This document shows positions 17,774 through 27,460 of a DNA stretch of 64,000 nucleotides, piece after piece. The translations under genes were made by a program, and so were the position numbers. The DNA lies in NCBI RefSeq assembly GCF_022549675.1, contig NZ_JAKZGR010000015.1, positions 1-64,000 on the forward strand. Direction: 5' to 3'. How positions within the stretch are numbered: position 1 is the first letter of the stretch; the number at the start of each line of letters is the position of its first letter. This DNA comes from Belliella kenyensis. Lineage in GTDB: Bacteria > Bacteroidota > Bacteroidia > Cytophagales > Cyclobacteriaceae. A model generated the notes under the pieces. That model was not told where the DNA came from. It worked only from the letters and a program-made list of their open reading frames with translations, and searched no databases.

Positions 17774-19318
17774 TCAACCTTGAGGTGTATCATTAGATAA
17801 CTGAGGCAAGATATCGATCTGCTCCAATGGATAAGGCAAGAACCTATGAATCGCTGGCTGGAAATTTCTTCCTCCGAAATTCAACTCATTGGTTTTGTTA
17901 TGTCTTACCAAATCATAAAATCTGATACCCCATTCCATACCGAATTCCGCAAATTTCTCATCCAATACTGTATCGATAGTAACTGACGATACTGGATTCA
18001 ACCCAGCTCGACTTCTCACTTGATTGACGGCGTCCAAGGCAGATAGTCCTGATGAACTTGCGCCACTGACTACTGCTTCTGCATGCATCAATAGGATTTC
18101 AGAATACCTGATTACTGTCATGTTTTTATTCGTACCATAGGTAAATCTACCAGGTGTCAACTGTGTGCTAGGTAGGTAATGCTTACCACTTAGGAAATTG
18201 TACCTCGGGTGATTGTTGAATACATCGCCATCAGGAGTTGAATTGGTAATCCATGTAGGAAGTGGCGAATAATTTGGATCGGAAGCGATTTCAGCAATTC
18301 CAGCTGGAGTAAATAGAACTGTGGTCTCTAGACGGGTACGCTCATTTCTATCTAGCATAAACTTGATGTACTTTGGAGTAGGTGCCCAGAATCCCCATCC
18401 AGTAGAAGCACCAGTTCTTGCTGGTGTCCAGCTAGAAGGGCCAAAGAATGAGAAATTGTACCCAGTAGAAGTACCTGTTGCAGTTCCAAAGTCTGAATAC
18501 TGGAATTCAAACACGTTCTCTCTACTCAATTTCCCAGGAATTTTGAAAAGCTGGTAGTAATCTGACTCAAGAGCAAAGGCATTAGAAGATATGATTTGAC
18601 TCGTTGCATCTACTACACCTTGCCAATTTTTCAACTCTAGATTTGCTTGTGCTTTGATCGCTAATGCTGTATATCTCGTAATACCACCTCTAATGTCTGA
18701 TCTTTGGTTTGGATGTACGTTTGGTAGCATTGGGATAGCTTCATCCATTTGAGCAGAAATGTAGGACATTACTTGATCGAAGTTTGACAATTCTACATTG
18801 AATAATGCTGAAGGCTGTGAACTCTCTGGAATCAAAATAGATCCCCATAGCTTTGCCAAAAACATCAATTCAAAAGATTTCATAACTTTGATTTCCGCAA
18901 TGTACTGCTCCGCTGTACTAGCAGAAGCACCAGCTTCTTGGTATTTTCTGATCTCTTCCATGGCACCATTCCAATACAAGATATCCGTGTATAGGTTTAG
19001 CCAAGAAGAGTTATACAACCAGAAACTTCTGTCATACCTGAATAAATCAGTTTCAATCAAAGGATTTTGATCACCAGCAGGAATCACATCATCACCTCTT
19101 GTTGCAATGGTTGGGAAAGTTTCCCATTGAAGACTATATAGCTCTGCATAAGCACCATACAGCATCAAGATCATATTCTCTGTCTGTGTGTAATCTGTCT
19201 CTTCTGCTATATTTTGATTTTCCAGAGGCTGATCCAGAAAATCATCACATGAACTCAGACCCAAGCTCAAAGCCAAGATCATCACAAGTCCAGTTTTTAT
19301 AATTTTGAAATTTTTCAT
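17774..19318 (-). CDS. SusD/RagB-family outer-membrane nutrient-binding lipoprotein
   Basis: SusD proteins are surface lids that hand oligosaccharides to the SusC channel. The 514-residue protein has a lipobox (LGLSSC, about residue 24) followed by DDFLDQPLENQN, the typical SusD start. The tetratricopeptide-like helical N-part includes YIAEIKVMKSFELMFLAKLWG and the C-terminal part ends with RYSEILLMHAEAV, NQVRSRAGL and EWGIRFYDLVRH. It is 15 bases downstream of susC and was probably translated with it. The substrate is inferred from neighbouring enzymes. Confidence 0.94.
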   Translation of the reverse strand: MKNFKIIKTGLVMILALSLGLSSCDDFLDQPLENQNIAEETDYTQTENMILMLYGAYAELYSLQWETFPTIATRGDDVIPAGDQNPLIETDLFRYDRSFWLYNSSWLNLYTDILYWNGAMEEIRKYQEAGASASTAEQYIAEIKVMKSFELMFLAKLWGSILIPESSQPSALFNVELSNFDQVMSYISAQMDEAIPMLPNVHPNQRSDIRGGITRYTALAIKAQANLELKNWQGVVDATSQIISSNAFALESDYYQLFKIPGKLSRENVFEFQYSDFGTATGTSTGYNFSFFGPSSWTPARTGASTGWGFWAPTPKYIKFMLDRNERTRLETTVLFTPAGIAEIASDPNYSPLPTWITNSTPDGDVFNNHPRYNFLSGKHYLPSTQLTPGRFTYGTNKNMTVIRYSEILLMHAEAVVSGASSSGLSALDAVNQVRSRAGLNPVSSVTIDTVLDEKFAEFGMEWGIRFYDLVRHNKTNELNFGGRNFQPAIHRFLPYPLEQIDILPQLSNDTPQG

Positions 19319-19333
19319 GATTTACCTCCTTAA

Positions 19334-22300
19334 TTAAAATTTAACATTTAAACCAACAGTGTAAATCGCTGGGATAGGATAAACCTCACGGTCAATACCA
19401 TTTGCCACCTCAGGATTGAAACCATTGTAGTTGAATAGGGTCAATGGACGCTCTGCTGTTACTGAAATTCTTGTTTCTGGGAAAGTTTTTCCAAAAAGCG
19501 GCTTATCCTTGATCGTATATGCCATTCTTACATTTTGGATACGGAAATATGAGCCATCCTCGATGAAATAAGTACTCATGTTTTGATTCCATCCTTTTCT
19601 CAGGCCGGCAGCAGAAGGATATTGATTTGAAGTACCTTCCCCTCTCCACATGTTTTCAGCCAAATCAGCATCTATATTGGTATCATTGGTGAAGATGATC
19701 TCACCTCTTTTCCTATTCAAAATGCTAAATCCTGATTGACCTTGGAACAATGCTGAGAAATCCCAGTTCTTGTATCTGAAGCCTGCATTGAATCCATAAG
19801 TTAGCGCCGGTAAATATGATCCTAGAACTTTTCTATCTTCATCATTGATGATTCCATCACCATTAAGATCTTTGAAGATCAAATCACCTGGCTGAAGGTT
19901 ATTTTCTGCAATGAATGCTTCATTATATCCACTATTAGTGATGTCAGCTTGATTTTGGAATACACCTATGACTTCATAGCCATAGAATGCAGAGATAGGT
20001 TGACCAAGAATAGATCTCTGTCTAAATTCTGCCGATCCACCATCTAAGTATTCTGGGCCACCTAGGCTCAACACACTATTTTTCAATGTTGCAAAATTAC
20101 CTGAGATAAAGTAAGAGAAGTTGTTGGTCAATTGATCATCCCAACCAAGACTTAATTCCAAACCTTCGTTTCGAACTTCTCCTACACTTCTTCTTTCGGA
20201 AGCTCTGATAACTGGAGGAATAATTTGAATTGCCAAATTCTTAGAGTCTCTTATGAAGTAATCAGCGTCCAAACTTAATCTATCTCTTAAGAATTTTGCA
20301 TTGATTCCAATGTTAGTTTCTACAACCATCTCCCACCTATCTATCAAATCAAATGTTGGGTTTAGTCTTCTACCAAATACAAATGCATTATTCAAAGCAA
20401 CACTATTTTCTTGTAATGTAGGACGTCCGACTGATGGAGCAATTCCATCATTACCTAATTGCCCCCAGGAAACTCTGAATTTCAAGAAGTCGATACCATT
20501 TACATCGAAGAATTTTTCAGATGACAAAACCCATCCTGCACCAACTGTGGCAAAATTGCCCCATTTTTTTTGATATTTGTTTGATCCATCACCTCTGAAA
20601 GTGGCATATAATAAGTATCTATCATCATAATTATAGGCAAACCTTCCGAAGAAAGAGAGGTAATTCTCTCTATACCCACCATCACCGATGCCATCTACAT
20701 TAAAATTAGTAACATTTGATAAATACCAGAACTGTTCATTACCCCACATAGGCTCTGGATTCAATGCCTGGCCTGAAGCAAATAAGTTCTCCCCATATTC
20801 TATTCTAAAAGATTGACCCAATACCGTGGTGAAATTATGCTTTCCAAAACCATCAGTATATGTGAAGTAATTATCAACAATCTGACCATAACTCGCAGCA
20901 CTACTTCTTCTTATACTAGACTGATTTTGTGTGATTCCATCATTAAAAGCGAAATTCACTCCTCTGACATTTACCAAATCAATATTGTAATTATAAGCAG
21001 TTCTAAATTGTAGTTTGTTTGGAACCATTTCAAAATCAGCATAGAAATTACCCATAACTTTAGAAACATGGTTTCTACTATCAGAGTATAGCAAGCTGTA
21101 GAAAGGGTTTTGGTTACCTCTATATCCAAGCTGCTGTGCATTGGCCAGTCTTGGTGCATCCGCTCCTGTATTCAACTCATCAAAAACAGGAAGAATCGGC
21201 ACAGCAAAGTAAGACCTGAACCAAGCACTGTTGCTCGCATTGTATTGTCTAGCAGTACTCACGTTAACGTTAGCACCTACTCTCAACCAGTCTCTCACAT
21301 CAGAATCAACCTTTACTCTGAAGTTTAATCGCTTATACTCGTTTCTAGCTTCATTGAGAAGGCCATTTTGGTCAAAATAACTACCTCCTAGAGAGTATCT
21401 GGTTTTTTCACTTCCTCCATTGAAAGTCAAAGAGTGATTTTGAATAGCCGCAGGACTCATCACTTCTGAATACCAATCCGTATTCACATCTGGTAAGCTT
21501 GGGTCAATTCTACTTCTACCGTATCGTTGTATGGCTGCATCGATAAATGCCATATCAGCAGCACTTCCAGTCTCATTGATATACCTTACAAATTGCTGCG
21601 CATTAGCCATTTTCAACACATTCTGAGGATTCTGTATACCTACATAGCCATCATAAATGATTTCAGCCTTTTGATTGTATTTGCCTGTTTTTGTTTCGAT
21701 CAGAACAACGCCATTGGCACCTCGCATACCGTAGATTGCCGCTGCAGAGGCATCTTTCAATATGTTGATATTCTCAATATCTCCAGGATTCAAAAAATCT
21801 ATATTACTAAAGAACATTCCGTCAACTACATATAAAGGAGAGTTACTAGCATTGATAGAGCCAATACCTCTAATTCTTACAGTTGGGGAAGCACCTGGAG
21901 CACCGTTAGAAACGATCTGCACACCTGCTACCCTACCTTGTAAAGATTGCATGGCTTGAGCATTTGGCGTTTTTATGATATCATCATTATTCACTGTAGA
22001 AATGGCCGTGGTCAAATCTTTCACCTTTTGCGTACCATAACCTACTACTACAAATTCCTCAAGCGTCTTTTGGTCTTCTTCCAAAGTGACATTGATTACT
22101 TCTGAATTTCCTACAGTGACACGTTTCATTTCCATGCCTACAAAAGAAAACTGAAGCACTTGACCTGCTTGAGCAGTAATGGAATAATTACCATCGATAT
22201 CTGTAACTGTTCCGCTTGTAGCTCCTTGAATGACTACAGTCACTCCTGGTAGTGGCTCTCCTTGTGAGTCAGTAACTTTCCCACGAACTGTGATTTCCTC

Positions 22301-22693
22301 AGTCACTGACACCAAATAAGCATTTGATTTGTCACTTTTCTTTACATCGATGCTGTTGTTGATCTGTCTGAAAGACACAGCAGCTTGCTGAGCAGCTTCT
22401 GCCAAATATGACTCCACCGTACCTGATGATTGGGTAAGTTTGATAGGAGTAGATAGCTTAACGTCTCTCTTGTCGTAAGCAAAAACATAAGGTGTTTTGC
22501 TTTCTACAAGGTTAAAGAATTGCTCTAGGGTAAGCGTGCCTTGTTTCATTTGAATTACAACTTGATCCACTGGCTTATATTGGCCATTTGCAGAAGTCGT
22601 AGTTACAAAATTCAAGGTCAATAATTGCAATGCTATACAGTACACAAAGTACTTCGATAGCTTGTACATGACTTTAGTTAAATTTATTTTCAT
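19334..22693 (-). CDS. SusC-type TonB-linked outer-membrane transporter with STN domain
   Basis: The 1119-residue protein imports glycan fragments across the outer membrane using TonB energy. In order: signal peptide (to about 36), an STN (secretin/TonB short N-terminal) domain at about 55-115, a carboxypeptidase-regulatory-like domain at about 133-215 (GKVTDSQGEPLPGVTVVIQG), plug at about 225-335 (SLQGRVAGVQIVSNGAPG, LYVVDGMFF), then a long beta-barrel ending in an aromatic C-terminus (GLNVKF). The STN domain is the part that signals to FecR-type anti-sigma factors. With the FecR and ECF genes immediately upstream, this is a self-sensing transporter. Confidence 0.95.
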   Translation of the reverse strand: MKINLTKVMYKLSKYFVYCIALQLLTLNFVTTTSANGQYKPVDQVVIQMKQGTLTLEQFFNLVESKTPYVFAYDKRDVKLSTPIKLTQSSGTVESYLAEAAQQAAVSFRQINNSIDVKKSDKSNAYLVSVTEEITVRGKVTDSQGEPLPGVTVVIQGATSGTVTDIDGNYSITAQAGQVLQFSFVGMEMKRVTVGNSEVINVTLEEDQKTLEEFVVVGYGTQKVKDLTTAISTVNNDDIIKTPNAQAMQSLQGRVAGVQIVSNGAPGASPTVRIRGIGSINASNSPLYVVDGMFFSNIDFLNPGDIENINILKDASAAAIYGMRGANGVVLIETKTGKYNQKAEIIYDGYVGIQNPQNVLKMANAQQFVRYINETGSAADMAFIDAAIQRYGRSRIDPSLPDVNTDWYSEVMSPAAIQNHSLTFNGGSEKTRYSLGGSYFDQNGLLNEARNEYKRLNFRVKVDSDVRDWLRVGANVNVSTARQYNASNSAWFRSYFAVPILPVFDELNTGADAPRLANAQQLGYRGNQNPFYSLLYSDSRNHVSKVMGNFYADFEMVPNKLQFRTAYNYNIDLVNVRGVNFAFNDGITQNQSSIRRSSAASYGQIVDNYFTYTDGFGKHNFTTVLGQSFRIEYGENLFASGQALNPEPMWGNEQFWYLSNVTNFNVDGIGDGGYRENYLSFFGRFAYNYDDRYLLYATFRGDGSNKYQKKWGNFATVGAGWVLSSEKFFDVNGIDFLKFRVSWGQLGNDGIAPSVGRPTLQENSVALNNAFVFGRRLNPTFDLIDRWEMVVETNIGINAKFLRDRLSLDADYFIRDSKNLAIQIIPPVIRASERRSVGEVRNEGLELSLGWDDQLTNNFSYFISGNFATLKNSVLSLGGPEYLDGGSAEFRQRSILGQPISAFYGYEVIGVFQNQADITNSGYNEAFIAENNLQPGDLIFKDLNGDGIINDEDRKVLGSYLPALTYGFNAGFRYKNWDFSALFQGQSGFSILNRKRGEIIFTNDTNIDADLAENMWRGEGTSNQYPSAAGLRKGWNQNMSTYFIEDGSYFRIQNVRMAYTIKDKPLFGKTFPETRISVTAERPLTLFNYNGFNPEVANGIDREVYPIPAIYTVGLNVKF

Positions 22694-22694
22694 A

Positions 22695-22737
22695 TTTCAA
22701 TCGGTTTATTGTATTGAATTACTTTCATATCGGTTTG
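22695..22737 (-). promoter_or_regulatory. Direct repeat in susC upstream region
   Basis: TTTCAATCGGTTTA (22695-22708) and TTTCATATCGGTTTG (22723-22737) form an imperfect direct repeat in the 134-base gap between fecR and susC. It may be part of a promoter or operator. No consensus for the local ECF factor is known to compare it with. Confidence 0.2.
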
Positions 22738-22827
22738 GATTTTGCTTTTTACCATTACCGAAAAACACCATAGATTATTATGTCTATTGGATACTTGATG
22801 ACGACATTACACTTGTTTTCTCATAAG

Positions 22828-23850
22828 CTAGAAGGTTATATTTACTTGTTTATCATTGATTTCGAATTTAAAGTCTTCTATAAAAGACATGCTTTTGAGC
22901 ACAACTTCGAGTGATTGATTTACATACTCTCCAGAAAAGCTCCATTTCTTATTGGGTGCTTTGTTGACCACAATTTGTACTCCATACCATAATTCTAATT
23001 TCTCCATGACGTCTTTCAGGCTTTCATTAACAAAAATCAATTTGCCATCTTTCCAACCTGTAATACTTTCTGGGTCAAATGAAGAAACTTGGAAATCATC
23101 CTTGCCAGCATCATAATCTAATTTTTGATATGGCATAAGGATTTGACTTTTGAGATTAGGCGTATTGCTCGAAATACTTACACTCCCAGTAAGTAGAGCA
23201 ACCATAGTTTTTGAATTGCCTGTACTTCGCACATTGAAAGAAGTACCCAGTGCTGTGGTGATTACACCATGAGATTCCACTTTGAAAGGTTTGGATTTAT
23301 CTTCAAAAACTTCAAAAAACGCCTCCCCAACAAGCTTTACTACCCTCATTGAATCTGTGAATTGCTCTGGATAAATAATTGAACTGTTGCTATTTAACCA
23401 AACTCTAGTTCCGTCAGGCAGACCAAAACTTCGCTTTTCTCCTTTGTTTGTAAGCTTTTCTACAAGAGCAAAACCTTCGACTTCACTTTCTACCTCCTTT
23501 TGAAATAATAAGAATGTCAAAGATGCTCCTAAAACTAAAATTGCCGCAACTCGAAACCAATTCCATGTAAAAAACCTATTCTTTTGTCCTAAATTTTTAT
23601 TCGAATTTGTTTCTAGCGTGCTTGACTGCTGCATGATTTGAGAAAGAATCCTATCTTTTTCCTCCTGCTGGAGTTGTGCTGATTCATCAAATCTAATCCC
23701 AAGGACGATTTCCCTTGCCAGTAAAAACTCCGATTTAGCATTTGGATTTATTGCTATCCAGTTTTCCCAATATAAATCCAACTCCTTGTTTGGACTTTTA
23801 ACCCATTTGATAAATTCTGGATCGAGTAAAAAATCTTCTTTTCTATACAT
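22828..23850 (-). CDS. FecR-family anti-sigma factor
   Basis: The 340-residue protein is a membrane regulator that holds the ECF sigma factor inactive until the transporter signals. It has an N-terminal cytoplasmic part with a FecR-like start (WENWIAINPNAKSEFLLAREIV), one membrane segment near residues 97-115 (WFRVAAILVLGASLTFLLF), a FecR domain (about 135-230, with RSFGLPDGTRVWLNSNSSI and VEGEAFFEV-like core VGEAFFEVFEDKSKPF) and a C-terminal DUF4974/STN-like domain (about 265-340). It lies between the sigma gene and the STN-containing SusC, the usual Bacteroidota order. Confidence 0.92.
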   Translation of the reverse strand: MYRKEDFLLDPEFIKWVKSPNKELDLYWENWIAINPNAKSEFLLAREIVLGIRFDESAQLQQEEKDRILSQIMQQSSTLETNSNKNLGQKNRFFTWNWFRVAAILVLGASLTFLLFQKEVESEVEGFALVEKLTNKGEKRSFGLPDGTRVWLNSNSSIIYPEQFTDSMRVVKLVGEAFFEVFEDKSKPFKVESHGVITTALGTSFNVRSTGNSKTMVALLTGSVSISSNTPNLKSQILMPYQKLDYDAGKDDFQVSSFDPESITGWKDGKLIFVNESLKDVMEKLELWYGVQIVVNKAPNKKWSFSGEYVNQSLEVVLKSMSFIEDFKFEINDKQVNITF

Positions 23851-23938
23851 CTTGGGGTTTGAATTGTTTTTATACTTTGGTCTCTAAAAGTATAAAGCAA
23901 CAAACCTTCAAAATGACACCTTAAAATTTTAACTTTTT

Positions 23939-24547
23939 TTAATAAATATTTCTCAAAAAATCTAATGACTTGTAAATCAGATTCCTAACTGACTTTACAT
24001 TGTCCAGGTTCATCATTTCTTGAATTTGTTTGAAATCCATTTGCTCGTAAAAATAATAATAGATCACTTCCTTCTTTCGAGGACTTAGCTTGTCAATGGC
24101 ATGATTTAGCTTTTTAGAAACCTCTTCATCTATTTGCCTATTGATCAACAATTGCTCTGGAGAAAAGCTAAAGTTGAAATAATATTCATCATCCAATGTC
24201 TCCAGTATATTTGCATGCTTATTTTCTTCTTTAAAAATTTTTCTTTTGAGACTTTTGAACAAATAAAATTTAATCCTATTGGTCTCCCCTAATCTGCTTC
24301 GACTATTTCTCAATTCTATAAAAAGATCTTGAATTGCATCTTTGACGAGGTCTTTATCATTGACCATTTTGCTACCGTAGGCATATAGCAAGTCAAAATA
24401 AGTTGTGTAGATAGTAATGAATGCAGCTTCACTCCCACTGCGGAAATCATTCCACAAATCTGAATCTCTGAACTGCTGATCAACAGGAGTCATGAGATCT
24501 TCATTTTTAGAAATATTAAAGTAGGGTTTATTATTAGCGCTTGTCAT
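23939..24547 (-). CDS. ECF (sigma-70 family) sigma factor
   Basis: The 202-residue protein has sigma region 2 (about 37-95: AAFITIYTTYFDLLYAYG, DKDLVKDAIQDLFIELR) and region 4 (about 140-200: LSPRKKEVIYYYFYEQMDFKQI followed by helix-turn-helix and SLDFLRNIY). This is the Bacteroidota RpoE-like group that pairs with FecR. It is the first gene of the polysaccharide utilisation cluster and presumably directs its transcription when SusC is engaged. An N-terminal extension of about 25 residues is slightly long; M17 (MTPVDQQFRD) is an alternative start. Confidence 0.92.
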   Translation of the reverse strand: MTSANNKPYFNISKNEDLMTPVDQQFRDSDLWNDFRSGSEAAFITIYTTYFDLLYAYGSKMVNDKDLVKDAIQDLFIELRNSRSRLGETNRIKFYLFKSLKRKIFKEENKHANILETLDDEYYFNFSFSPEQLLINRQIDEEVSKKLNHAIDKLSPRKKEVIYYYFYEQMDFKQIQEMMNLDNVKSVRNLIYKSLDFLRNIY

Positions 24548-25007
24548 AATCGATTACATTCATGTCAATCAATCAAGGGATGAAACTAGGCATAAAATCA
24601 AACATTCAAAACTTTGTTTGGCAAAAAGCACTTTAAACTATGTTTTTAAAGCTTAATTCAAACACTTATTTTTTGAACCATATTTTGAATATTTCTATTC
24701 ATTCCTTTGATTGGGAAATAAGATTTCAACTTCATTATCTAAATATTTTAATTCAAAACGAAGATTAGCTTCATTTCTATCCCTCAAATTTATTTTTCAC
24801 AATTCATTGAATTATTTAATTTTGTGAGAAAGAGAGATACCATCTTTATAAAAGGGATATTTTAGACCCTCCTACTCTTGAAGCTCAGGATGAGTTATAA
24901 TAATAAGGTGATGAAATACATTTGCGAAGTTAAACACTAGAGATTACCATCTTTGAAACTCTATATCATCAAATCATTACCTTTGTGTCAATAAGATCTA
25001 AATCCAT
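24548..25007. other. Non-coding gap between divergent sigma and transporter genes
   Basis: A 460-base AT-rich stretch with no convincing coding frame, RNA gene or repeat. It must contain the promoters of the leftward ECF sigma gene and the rightward YfcC-family gene; only the latter is resolved. Confidence 0.5.
24952..24985 (+). promoter_or_regulatory. Bacteroidota-type promoter of the YfcC-family gene
   Basis: TTTG (24952-24955) and TACCTTTG (24978-24985) resemble the -33 TTTG and -7 TAnnTTTG elements, with a spacer of 22 bases, slightly longer than typical. The ATG at 25008 lies 22 bases downstream. Confidence 0.5.
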
Positions 25008-26342
25008 ATGAAATTAACTTTTCCTCATCCAATGATAATCATGTTGCTATTTATAGGACTAGCAACAATACTAACTTATTTCATACCAGCTGGTGTTTAT
25101 GACAGGGTTTTGGATGAATCGACTGGAAGAGAAGTTGTAGTAGAAGGTAGTTATAAGCAAATCTCAAGTGATCCCGTAAGTGTTGGAAGAGCATTTTTGA
25201 GTGTTCCAGAAGGAATCATAGAAGGAGCTGAAGTGGTGGTGCTTATATTGATTATAGGAGGAGCATTTTACGTAGTAGAAAAGACAGGTGCATTTCAAGC
25301 TGGATTGGAAAGTTTGATTTATAAGTTTGATCATGCTAAGTCTTGGCTTCTGATTCTTGTGGGCGTATTTTTTGGAACAGCAGGTGCTCTGAATGGATTG
25401 CAGGAAGAGATCATAGCTATGGTGCCAGTTCTCATGATTCTATCCAAAAGAATTGGATATACCAAAATTGCTGGAGTTGGAATTAGTTTGGGAAGTGCGT
25501 TGATTGGTGGCTCATTCGGTCCATCTAATCCCTTTTCGGTTATCATTGCTCAAAAAATTTCAGAAGTACCTGCATTTTCTGGAGGTTTGTACAGAATGAT
25601 TTTTTTATTGATTGCCCTTTCATTTTGGATTACCTATATCATCCGAACTGGAAAAGATCAAGAGTCTGATCAAGTTTCCTTGCAGTTCGATAAGCCTAGT
25701 AAGCTAACAATCTCCCATCAAGTCATTCTAGTGCTATTAGCCATTACATTTGCAGTGATGATCTATGGCTTAAGCAATTGGGAATGGGATTACAATGAGA
25801 TGTCCGCACTGTTTTTTGTTTTTGGATTCTCCGTCGGCATTATTGGGAAATTAGGGATCAATGGTACAGCCAAAGCCTATTCTGAAGGATTTGCTGAATT
25901 GGTATTTGCAGGAATCATTGTAGGTTTAGCGAGGAGTATCTATTTGGTGCTTCAGAGTGGACAAATCATAGACACAATTATCTATGCATTGTTTACTCCA
26001 TTAGAAAGCTTGCCTTTGGCATTTTCAGCCTTTGGAATGATGATAGCCCAAGCAATATTACATATTCCAGTGCCAAGTACTTCAGGTCAAGCAGTCTTGA
26101 CCATGCCATTGCTATCTCCTATTGCGGATTTGATTGGTATGTCTAGACAGGTAGTAATCTTGGCATATCAATATGGAGCAGGTATCATGGACATGGTAAC
26201 ACCCAGTAATGGAGGTCTCATGGCAATCTTGACAGCTGCTGGGGTTTCTTACAAAGAGTGGATTATATATTCTTGGAAGCCTATTATGATTGTTTTCTTT
26301 ATCGCTTCTTGTGGAGTAGTGATTGGAATATACGTTTTTTAG
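25008..26342 (+). CDS. YfcC-family (DcuC/ArcD-like) inner-membrane transporter
   Basis: A 444-residue protein with about twelve hydrophobic segments. The start MKLTFPHPMIIMLLFIGLA, the IPAGVYDR segment, the GGAFYVVEKTGAF motif, the GGSFGPSNPFSV and the late IPVPSTSGQAVLTMPLLSPIADLIG block are hallmarks of the YfcC/C4-dicarboxylate anaerobic carrier-like family (PF03606). Members move amino acids, peptides or dicarboxylates; the substrate is not predictable here. It stands alone, with a candidate promoter just upstream and the patatin gene 89 bases downstream. Confidence 0.85.
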   Translation: MKLTFPHPMIIMLLFIGLATILTYFIPAGVYDRVLDESTGREVVVEGSYKQISSDPVSVGRAFLSVPEGIIEGAEVVVLILIIGGAFYVVEKTGAFQAGLESLIYKFDHAKSWLLILVGVFFGTAGALNGLQEEIIAMVPVLMILSKRIGYTKIAGVGISLGSALIGGSFGPSNPFSVIIAQKISEVPAFSGGLYRMIFLLIALSFWITYIIRTGKDQESDQVSLQFDKPSKLTISHQVILVLLAITFAVMIYGLSNWEWDYNEMSALFFVFGFSVGIIGKLGINGTAKAYSEGFAELVFAGIIVGLARSIYLVLQSGQIIDTIIYALFTPLESLPLAFSAFGMMIAQAILHIPVPSTSGQAVLTMPLLSPIADLIGMSRQVVILAYQYGAGIMDMVTPSNGGLMAILTAAGVSYKEWIIYSWKPIMIVFFIASCGVVIGIYVF

Positions 26343-26431
26343 AGTACAATCGATAGATTTTTCTCCTTGTTTTACTTATATTTAAAGTGCTTATAATCAT
26401 CATATTCCAACCACTTTATTTTTAAAAAAAC

Positions 26432-27460
26432 ATGAAAAGAGTTGCAATTCTATCTATAGACGGAGGAGGTATCAGAGGGATAATTCCAGGGACTATATTA
26501 CAATTGATTGAGGAGAAAATTCAGGAAAGACTTCAAGATCCTAGAGCACGGCTCGTAGACTATGTAGACTTCGTCGCTGGCACAAGTACGGGAGGGATCA
26601 TAGGATGTGGCATGCTGATTCCTGATCCTTTTGATCCGAGCCGGCCAAGATATAATTTGAGAGAAGTGGTAAACCTGTATCATGAAAATGGTGCTGCTAT
26701 CTTTAGAAAACCACTTGGTCATAAGTTAAGGACTATATTTGGAATTAGAGAAGAGAAATATCCAAATACTAATTTACTCAAAGCTTTAGACAAGTATTTT
26801 GGAAATGTATACCTGAGCGAACTGATAAAGCCTTGTCTTTTTACTTCCTATGACATCGAAAGTAGAAAGGCAAAGTTTTTCAAGTATGGATATGCATGCA
26901 CTGATGAAGCTCATGACTTTTTTGTGAAAGATGTAGCTCAAGCTACTGCTGCTGCTCCCACTTATTTTGAAGCCGCATTAATCAAGTCAAGATTCGGAGT
27001 ATCATATCCATTGATTGATGGAGGAGTATTTGCCAATAATCCCGCAATGTGTGCATATGCAGAAGCTCGCAAATGTACTTTTGGTACGATTGAAAACCCT
27101 ACCTCAAAAGACATGTTAATGATATCCCTTGGAACTGGCTCTGTGAAAGAACCATTTCCATATGAAAAAGCCAAGAAGTTTGGTCTTGTACAGTGGATCA
27201 AGCCACTTATTGACATCATGATGTCGGGAAATTCAGAAACTGTTTCTCATCAGTTGAAATGGCTTTTTGATGCTGGCAAAAATCAGGAAGGCTTTATTCG
27301 TATTGAACCAGAGCTTCACGAAGCAAGCCCGGATATGGATGATGCTAGCCAAAAAAACCTGGAAGCTTTGAAAAATGCTGGTATCAAATATGTCAAAGAC
27401 AATCCTTCTAAAATCAACGATGTAGTAACAAAGCTCATTAAAAACAGGTCAGTCCAATAA
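26432..27460 (+). CDS. Patatin-like phospholipase
   Basis: The 342-residue protein is a Ser-Asp dyad lipid hydrolase of the patatin family. It shows the oxyanion-hole motif DGGGIRG (residues about 9-15), the nucleophile elbow GTSTG (about 50-54) and the catalytic Asp in DGG (about 197-199, IDGGVFANNP). There is no signal peptide, so it is cytoplasmic. Patatin enzymes act in membrane lipid turnover, and some (CapV) are effectors of CBASS anti-phage systems. No cyclase or other CBASS gene is nearby, so a housekeeping role is more likely. Confidence 0.88.
   Translation: MKRVAILSIDGGGIRGIIPGTILQLIEEKIQERLQDPRARLVDYVDFVAGTSTGGIIGCGMLIPDPFDPSRPRYNLREVVNLYHENGAAIFRKPLGHKLRTIFGIREEKYPNTNLLKALDKYFGNVYLSELIKPCLFTSYDIESRKAKFFKYGYACTDEAHDFFVKDVAQATAAAPTYFEAALIKSRFGVSYPLIDGGVFANNPAMCAYAEARKCTFGTIENPTSKDMLMISLGTGSVKEPFPYEKAKKFGLVQWIKPLIDIMMSGNSETVSHQLKWLFDAGKNQEGFIRIEPELHEASPDMDDASQKNLEALKNAGIKYVKDNPSKINDVVTKLIKNRSVQ

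Noticed and set aside
26432-27460. CapV effector of a CBASS defence system
   Set aside because: No cyclase, ubiquitin-like or other CBASS genes lie nearby, so a lone patatin enzyme is the simpler reading.
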